Shown: piece by piece, positions 7,301 through 12,900 of the stretch
Position numbering within the stretch: the first letter of the stretch is position 1
Layout of the letters: each line of letters begins with the position of its first letter
Virus record (IMG/VR): IMGVR_UViG_3300027816_000119
Coordinates: 1-56,378 of that record
Reading direction: 5' to 3' (one strand)
DNA: 56,378 nt
DNA from: a virus
Translations under genes and position numbers: made by a program
Notes under the pieces: generated by a model
The model's input: the letters and a program-made list of their open reading frames with translations, nothing else
Databases searched by the model: none
What the model was told of the DNA's origin: nothing

Positions 7301-9939
7301 GCCTCATCTACTGCATCTTGAAATTGTCCTTTGTAACCTTCCTTCATTAGATTAGAATCAAATTTATCCCAACCTTTTTTCTCATATTCCATTCTAAATT
7401 TAGTACTGGCACTTGGATCTTTACTGTTTTGTGCTTTTTCTCTAGCTTTTTCATACTCAGCTCTATCAGCTGCTTCTTGTTTTCTTTTTTTCTCAGCATC
7501 TTTAAGCTCTGTATTAAAATCACCTTTAAGTCTTTTAACTTCTGATTTAAACTTTTTAATACCTTCTCTATTATAAACAGCGGGTTCTATGTCTCCTTGA
7601 ACACCTGCAATATAACCAACACCCTTACCCAACTCTTCAGCTTCTTTAGTAAGTTTACCAATGTCTTTTCTAAAGAAATCTTGTACTTTTCTTTTAAAAC
7701 CTTTTTTACCAGCCTTAACATCAACGTCACCAAAATCTTTGTAAATTAATCCAGTTGTTGGATCAACATTACTACTACCACTATATCTTTGTGCTGGTGC
7801 AATCCATTGACTCTTAGGAGATCCCCCATTATTAAATCTATTTAAATTAGATGGATAAAAATTATCAAGTTGTTCTACAATATATCCACCATTTATATAT
7901 TTATAAATTTCACTTTCTGGTATGTCTAATTCTATATAATCATTTATTACACCACCTCTTCTATGTATATCTAATGGTACATTACGATCATGATCTCTTA
8001 ATAATTGAGGAATAGATACCTTTTGGTTTTTATCCAGCATCCTAATACCTTGATTACTTACTATATTATAATTTGATCTTATTTCGTGTGGTAGTCTATT
8101 AGACATATAGTGTCCTGAAGTATTTAAATCATATATATTAAATTTACCTGTTCGTGGATTAAATAGAATATTATCTGTATTTTGAAAATCTACATATAAA
8201 CCACTATCTTGTAAATCTTTAATATCTTGAACTAGTTGTTCATAACTACCTCTTCCAACACCCTGCGTAGTATATTGTCCTTTATTACTAATGTCTAATG
8301 TATTACCTGCTTCTTCTTTAAGTATGTTATACCTTGTACCTGTATCATCAACTTTATTCATTACAGTAGCATATTGTTCAGGGTTCTCCCAACTGACATT
8401 ACCCGTTGATAACTTTTGATATCTGATTGGAATTGCAATATTACTTCTATCTCTAAGAGATTTACCTTTTTCAATTAATTCATCTAAGTTTTCATCTCCC
8501 GGAATTCTACCTATTTTTACAACTTTATTAGATCCTGGTATGCTAAATACTTTGCCAAAACTTCCTGAACCTAATTCTTCTTCAAAAGGTGAATACTTTT
8601 TAATTCTATAAGCATCTATTTTTGCATCAACTGTATTCAAATCCATTATAAACTTATCTGCTTTTAAGGAGTGCTCTTTTTGTAATTGTTGTCCAAGTTC
8701 ATAATCTCCTTTAGCTTCAGCTTCTTTTATTTTTTTATTAATCTCTATTGTCTCTTTATTTCTGTTTTTGACTATAAGTTCTTTTTCTTTTCTAAATTGC
8801 CTTGGTATTTTTGTTTTATTTGAATATATTTTCTGAAACTCAGTTAACTGATCTAAGTCAGCAACTTCTGGATCCCATACTTCTTGATATCCTTTTTTCC
8901 AATGAGGAACTTCTCCTGGATTATGAAACTTACTATTATTTCCTAGTACCTTATAAGTATGTTTTAAAGGTGTTTTTGTAGTAAGAAATTTACCAGCATC
9001 AATAGCTAAGTCTGTATTTTTAGTAAACTTTGCTAGTTTACCAGCTGCACCAATTCCTGGTATTACACCAAGAGCATCAAATGTTTCACTTGCACCTTCA
9101 CCATAATTTGCACCAGTAAGTGGATTGATACCCATATCAAAATCACCTTTAGTTGCATAGTTATAAATACCTTCTCCTAAACCTACAGGTAAAGTAGCTA
9201 CATCACCAACAGTTTGTGCAACACCTTTAGCTGTACCAAGAGGATCTGTTAATACTCTATAACCAGCACCTCCACCTAAAAATTCTAACGCAGTATTAGT
9301 AACACCCATGTTAGCTTCTTTTCTAGCATTGGCTTCATCTACTGCATCTTGGAATTGACCTTCATATCCTTCTTTCATTGTAGCAGGATCATAGTTAGCC
9401 CAACCTTTTTCATTATACTGTTGAGCAAACTTATCAGTAGACATCTTTCCAGACTCTTTTTTCTTTAAAGCTTTTTCATATTCTTTTCTATTTCTTTCTT
9501 CAGCTTCATAACCTTTTTCAGCATTCTTGACATCTTTTGTAAACTTATCAAGACCTGCTTTAGTAAAGTTAACAGGTTCAAGGGCTTCACCCGGCATACC
9601 AAAATAAGCACCAGCATTCTTTCCTAAATTTCTTGCTACATCAGCTCTAGTCTTACCGCCTCTTAAAATATAGTCAGAAAACTTTTTACCTTTCTTAGCT
9701 GATGCTTGAACTTGAGGAAGATTTTTAGTACCACTACTATCATAACCACCATACATTCCTGTATAAGAATCTGCAGCTTGCACATTACCTGTGCCCCAAT
9801 TATATTGTACGCATTTTCCAGAAGCATCTCTTATCTGTCCTCTAGGACATGGAGCACCACCTGGAGCAAACTTATTTAATACACCACCTGTTCTATATGT
9901 AGGAGCCTGAGGTAAGCCTACTATTCTAAACTTTTTCAT
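4306..9939 (-). CDS. Multidomain virion effector polyprotein with kinase-like, ADP-ribosyltransferase and methyltransferase domains
   Basis: 1877 residues. In order: a GGAPC...C motif (27-48); delivery-like repeat A (81-320) ending in VIPGIGAAGKLAKF; a coiled charged linker; a protein-kinase-like domain (about 445-660, GSGSFGK loop at 458-463, K475, D584, D604); a DYIELDIPE tag (666-691); delivery-like repeat B (743-1005); an ADP-ribosyltransferase domain (about 1070-1287, WSTTTD at 1205-1210, E1250 and E1252 of the ExE motif); a second DYIELDIPE tag (1293-1318); a disordered Pro/Gln-rich stretch; and a class I SAM methyltransferase-like domain (about 1680-1845). It starts 2 bases after the stop of the companion polyprotein, so the two are co-transcribed. 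The position after the nozzle gene is where crAss-like phages encode capsid cargo. Injection into the host and cleavage between modules are inferred. Confidence 0.85.
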   Translation of the reverse strand: MKKFRIVGLPQAPTYRTGGVLNKFAPGGAPCPRGQIRDASGKCVQYNWGTGNVQAADSYTGMYGGYDSSGTKNLPQVQASAKKGKKFSDYILRGGKTRADVARNLGKNAGAYFGMPGEALEPVNFTKAGLDKFTKDVKNAEKGYEAEERNRKEYEKALKKKESGKMSTDKFAQQYNEKGWANYDPATMKEGYEGQFQDAVDEANARKEANMGVTNTALEFLGGGAGYRVLTDPLGTAKGVAQTVGDVATLPVGLGEGIYNYATKGDFDMGINPLTGANYGEGASETFDALGVIPGIGAAGKLAKFTKNTDLAIDAGKFLTTKTPLKHTYKVLGNNSKFHNPGEVPHWKKGYQEVWDPEVADLDQLTEFQKIYSNKTKIPRQFRKEKELIVKNRNKETIEINKKIKEAEAKGDYELGQQLQKEHSLKADKFIMDLNTVDAKIDAYRIKKYSPFEEELGSGSFGKVFSIPGSNKVVKIGRIPGDENLDELIEKGKSLRDRSNIAIPIRYQKLSTGNVSWENPEQYATVMNKVDDTGTRYNILKEEAGNTLDISNKGQYTTQGVGRGSYEQLVQDIKDLQDSGLYVDFQNTDNILFNPRTGKFNIYDLNTSGHYMSNRLPHEIRSNYNIVSNQGIRMLDKNQKVSIPQLLRDHDRNVPLDIHRRGGVINDYIELDIPESEIYKYINGGYIVEQLDNFYPSNLNRFNNGGSPKSQWIAPAQRYSGSSNVDPTTGLIYKDFGDVDVKAGKKGFKRKVQDFFRKDIGKLTKEAEELGKGVGYIAGVQGDIEPAVYNREGIKKFKSEVKRLKGDFNTELKDAEKKRKQEAADRAEYEKAREKAQNSKDPSASTKFRMEYEKKGWDKFDSNLMKEGYKGQFQDAVDEANARKTENFNLVRDAAAELSGIASAHRVYEDPLGTLKGVGQSMGDITTLPLGLGQGVYNYANTGKFDMGVNPLTGSNYGEGFDETMDAIGVAGLIAPGLSGLRTAGTFAKAGDLVSDVGKGFKTLTKGKPQGSILSKYRNIEELRHAKGYKNFKAANEAYPELFPTEESFMQAKNEANALLKEYKPKFEKQFGKGKDDEILVFGAHDDVGKLKSNEGFLVDDEFAKSTGLENDLTNQQKFLGDTYQLEYSGYFNKNPGYGGNKQFAEYLSNQIEPVIGANKLKAPAQVRRTSSFNRPVKTMRGDQELMLNYDDLLEGDVIYPEHNWSTTTDMTGNVWGSGDPTSKVAIINVPEGQSAFRPNMYTGSQYVDEQELLLPSKLGYKVSGVNTKGFGSESPRFIFDVHNPYKQGGATNDYIELDIPEDKIQHYLNNGYNVEEVSVPMMANGGTPSDIWYQYTGTPWSEAKAKGLTDGTMEQNLALVKRLQAGEFGEPKIVDTKSTPTVTPYDQMVFALVKQGNSLDDLVKQKVGTREGLIFKYPELFANKKNVSAPKKPGPKPKKGTTIMEQFDALSKFASPYIDKVGDAVSTAYDSWINRMSKISEQEAKTKVNNLNNLGVVDFLKEADVSYSPYSAKQTPSAPTIDMNKLFPNKMDQLKKFAKPEVQQKQVIEPYDMEALRAQLTQSNMAGAPPSLTRQPSQQPLGNNSAAQFAEYGQRGQGIENTSLDLKPDPELSLWDAMSKLTKDISSKETVEEKPPVFDNSISSQLVDQEWLGRQQKDYERYSKFMSRGRDIANRTDVQRNVDSEKFFADMAKPNSVIIDIGSALGNSDPKLAGVSVWELTQNPKIKQKKIKVIATDIPDQVKSFKEHAKNKKAYNIDYAEVPMTFNTPIDNILKSKNLTNTKDVYLRAANSIDLLMTVAQTKEHFYNIAKKLKNKNVTYVYNNMIWYKPAGETSWSKIGNINNAAYDHNAASWKLDKNRKPYALTGDDVRNPFNN
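4405..4902 (-). other. Class I SAM-dependent methyltransferase-like domain (residues 1680-1845)
   Basis: Motif I reads IIDIGSALGNSD (1699-1710), a DxGxxxG SAM-binding loop; motif II ends in the acidic VIATDIP (1734-1740); a third strand-loop VYLRAANSIDLL (1786-1797) fits motif IV. This is the C-terminal domain of the 1877-residue protein. The substrate is unknown. Confidence 0.55.
5986..6075 (-). repeat. Module-end tag, copy 2 (residues 1289-1318)
   Basis: GGATNDYIELDIPEDKI followed by a HYLNNGY.VEEV ending. It directly follows the ADP-ribosyltransferase domain and precedes a new GG motif. It matches copy 1 almost exactly over NDYIELDIPE. Confidence 0.8.
6079..6732 (-). other. ADP-ribosyltransferase domain, R-S-ExE type (residues 1070-1287)
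   Basis: The three signature elements of arginine-type or actin/Rho-type ARTs are present in order: an Arg near QVRRTSSFNRP (1166-1176) or R1181, the STT strand in NWSTTTD (1204-1210), and VDEQELLLPSKLGYKV (1248-1262), where E1250 and E1252 form the ExE turn and LLLP is the usual following strand. This is a familiar layout in bacterial toxins and in phage-injected Alt-like enzymes. The target is unknown. Confidence 0.75.
6925..7713 (-). repeat. Delivery-like repeat module B (residues 743-1005)
   Basis: Second copy of the module of about 250 residues. Shared blocks include RMEYEKKGWDKF, KEGYKGQFQDAVDEANARK, DPLGTLKGVGQSMGDITTLP, GVYNYANTGKFDMGVNPLTG and a Gly-rich hydrophobic end. It lies directly before the ART domain. 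Confidence 0.85.
7867..7956 (-). repeat. Module-end tag, copy 1 (residues 662-691)
   Basis: GGVINDYIELDIPESEI followed by YKYINGGY.VEQL, directly after the kinase-like domain. The NNGGSPK motif follows, then repeat B. Confidence 0.8.
7960..8607 (-). other. Protein-kinase-like domain (residues 445-660)
   Basis: The Gly-rich loop is ELGSGSFGKVF (455-465), followed by VVKIG with K475 in the ATP-lysine position. The catalytic-loop equivalent is LYVDFQNTDNILF (581-593), with D584 as base and N590 one residue later than in the standard spacing. NIYDLN (601-606) replaces DFG. This resembles polyvalent or toxin-type kinases more than eukaryotic ones. The N-terminal coiled part (360-445) may be regulatory. 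Confidence 0.65.
8980..9699 (-). repeat. Delivery-like repeat module A (residues 81-320)
   Basis: First copy in this protein: AKKGKKFSDYILRGGKTR start, a charged helical part, GYEGQFQDAVDEANARK, DPLGTAKGVAQTVGDVATLP, FDMGINPLTGANYGEG and FDALGVIPGIGAAGKLAKF. The last block resembles pre-toxin segments of polymorphic toxins. It precedes the kinase-like domain. Confidence 0.85.
9796..9861 (-). repeat. GGxPC...C motif, copy 1 (residues 27-48)
   Basis: GGAPCPRGQ, then C43 and a W. The pattern GG(S/A)PC..G......G.C occurs at the start of four segments in the two giant proteins, preceded by KF(I/A). It looks like a small disulfide- or metal-linked knot. Confidence 0.75.
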
Positions 9940-9941
9940 AT

Positions 9942-12900
9942 TTAAATTTCTTCAAATGTATAACCTAAACCTAAACTTTCTAAATATCCTTTAGTATCTT
10001 CATCTACTTCATCACCTAATTGGTAATCAGTCTCACCACCTTCTTCTTTAATTATTAAATTATAACCTGGTGTACCTTCTCTTCCTAAATCTTGATGATA
10101 ATAACTTTCAAAATCTTGTTTAGTAAGACCACCTGGATTTAATCCATAGTACTCATATCTACCATTATCTAAATGAATATATTGAGCATCTTTATTTTTC
10201 TTCAAAAAGTCATTTACTAAATCTACACCTTTTTTACCAGATGTTATATAAGCAAATTCAGCTTTCTTAGTTGATGGTGAATACAATATAAACTTACCTG
10301 TGTTAGGTGTATTCTGATAAATAGGATCTCCGTTTTTATCCAAGAGTCTCATTTCATTACCATTCATTATTGCTTTATCTATATTCTTAGCTCCAAATCT
10401 TCTTGGTACTATTTCAGTATCTGGATCAAATTCATTTGCTTTACCTACTTTAAATTTACCATCTTCTATTCCATAGAAAGATTCAATTTTATTAGATGGA
10501 TACTTTTTATCTGAATATGTATCTGTAGCAGTTAACCAATCTTTAGCCTTTCTAACTGTATTATTAGCATCCTCTATAAACTCACCACCGATTATAATTT
10601 TACCATCTTTTGTTTCATTAACTTTAGCAAAATCCATAGGGGTATTAGTTATATCAATAAGTGTATCTTTAGAACTTAAACCTCCAGGTACACCTGTAAC
10701 TCCAACATTTTTTAAAATTTTATTTTTAATCGGGGGTGGTGAAAAAGCTGTTCCAAAAACAGCAGCGGCTCCAGGATAAGCTGATCCTACTAAACCAGCT
10801 ATTGTGTAATCAGTAGCATTCCAGTTTCTTCCTCCATAAAGTATTGGGTTTACTCTACTTCTATTACCTGTAGTAATAGCTTCATTTAAATGTTCATCCA
10901 TGTAGTTAGGTAAAGTCCAATCACTTCCATATTTATTTATTAAATCCGCATGTTCTTGAGAAAACTTTTGATATTCAGGTGAATTTTTATAAGCTAATAT
11001 TTCTTCTTCTGTTAAAGGTCCTTTTGGATATCTTTGAAATGCTCCTTTAAGATTTATAGAGTAGCCACTTTTTACTGGAGGAGGTGTACCACCTTCAATA
11101 GGAGCTTTTGGTTCTACTTGTAGTAATGATTCTTTATTATAACCTCTTTTACCAAAATCAAAATTACTATTCTTAAGTCTGTCTAATTCTCTTAACTGAG
11201 CTTCAGTAAGCATATCCCCTTGTTTCCTACCTGTTTCAATAAGATCATTATAAAACTTTCTATTAGCAAATGACATTTTTTTAGAATCATAACTATCTAA
11301 CAGTTGCTTATAGTAATTTAAATTTTTCTTAACCATATTACTACCACTACCACTTGGTCCTAGTAACATCATAGGTCCAGGAGGTCTATTAAAAAATTTA
11401 TTTACCATGTTTGATACAGGTGAATTAGGAGAGCCAGGTAATTGCTTAGACCATGTTTTACCTCCATCTAAACTATACTCTATATCTTTACCTTTAACAG
11501 CCGGATACTGACCCATAAAACCTAGATCCTTTTTACCTTTATTAGCAAATCTTAATAATACAGGTTTACCACCAGTTGCTTCTGCTGAGTAACCTGCAAA
11601 ATTTAAAGCATATCCACTATCTCCTGCAGCAGTTGTAAAACCTTTTCCTAATTTATCAGGCATCATACCACCTGTATTTACGGCATCACCTAAACTATTA
11701 TCCAATTCAGATGATAAAATATTTTTTAATCTAGCATCAGATGTACCGTGATATAAGTATTTAGGCACAGGAAGTTTTAAATCATTTTTTATTACTTCTG
11801 CAGCAGCTATAAGATTAGAATTTGAAAAACCAAATCCTTTATTACTATAAGTATTAAGTACCTCATTAACTGTTTTATTAGAACTTTTTGCAACTTCTTT
11901 TAAAAAGTCTGCTGCTTCTTGCTCTGTTTTAAAACTTGAGTTAGCTACAATATCATCTATATGTTTTTGTAGTGTAATGTCAGAAGCTCCTGAAGAATTT
12001 ATTTTACCTGTATTTTGAAAAGTTGATTTAACACCTTTACCTAAATCAGTTACAAGATCTCCTGCTTTAGTAAATTTTGATAATTTACTAATAGCATTTA
12101 TACCAGGTATAGCTCCAAGAACATCAAAGGTTTGATTAATACCACTACCATAGTTTTCACCTGTAAGTACATTTGTACCCATATCAAAATTTCCGGTATT
12201 AGAATAATTTACTGCACCTTCAACTAAACCTTGAGGTAATGTTGCAACATCAGCAACAGTTTTAGCTACACCTTCAGCAGTACCAACAGGATCGGCAACT
12301 ATTCTATATGCTCCGCCACCAAGTAGTTCTAATGCTGTATTAGTAACTCCCATATTGGCTTCTTTTCTTTTGTTAGCTTCATCAACAGCTTCTTGAAATT
12401 GACCTTTGTAAGCTTCATTCATTACATTGGGATCAAATCTATCCCAGCCTTTTTCTTCATACTCCATTCGGAATTTAGTTCCTGCACTTAAATCTTTACT
12501 ACTCTGTGCTTTTTTTCTTGCCTTTTCATATTCTTTTCTTTCTTTCTCTTCATTTTTATAATACTTGTTTTGTTCAGAAACTATATTATTTATATAACTT
12601 TTAAATCTTTTAATTCCTTCTTTAGTTGTATTTGTAGAAATTAACGGTTCATTAGCACCTATACCAAACTCTGAAGAATATTTTTTACCAAAGTCTTTCA
12701 TTTGTTCTAACCTGGTTTTACCACCTCTGAGAATCCAATCAGAAAGTTTCTTTCCTTTTTTAGCTTGAATATTAATACCACTTTTATTTTTAATCCATTC
12801 TTTTGAATTTCTATCATACTCCCATCCTTCTGCTTGTGGACCGATATGGTAATCCCAATCAACATCCACAAGATTCCAATCTAAGGGAACACATTCTCCT

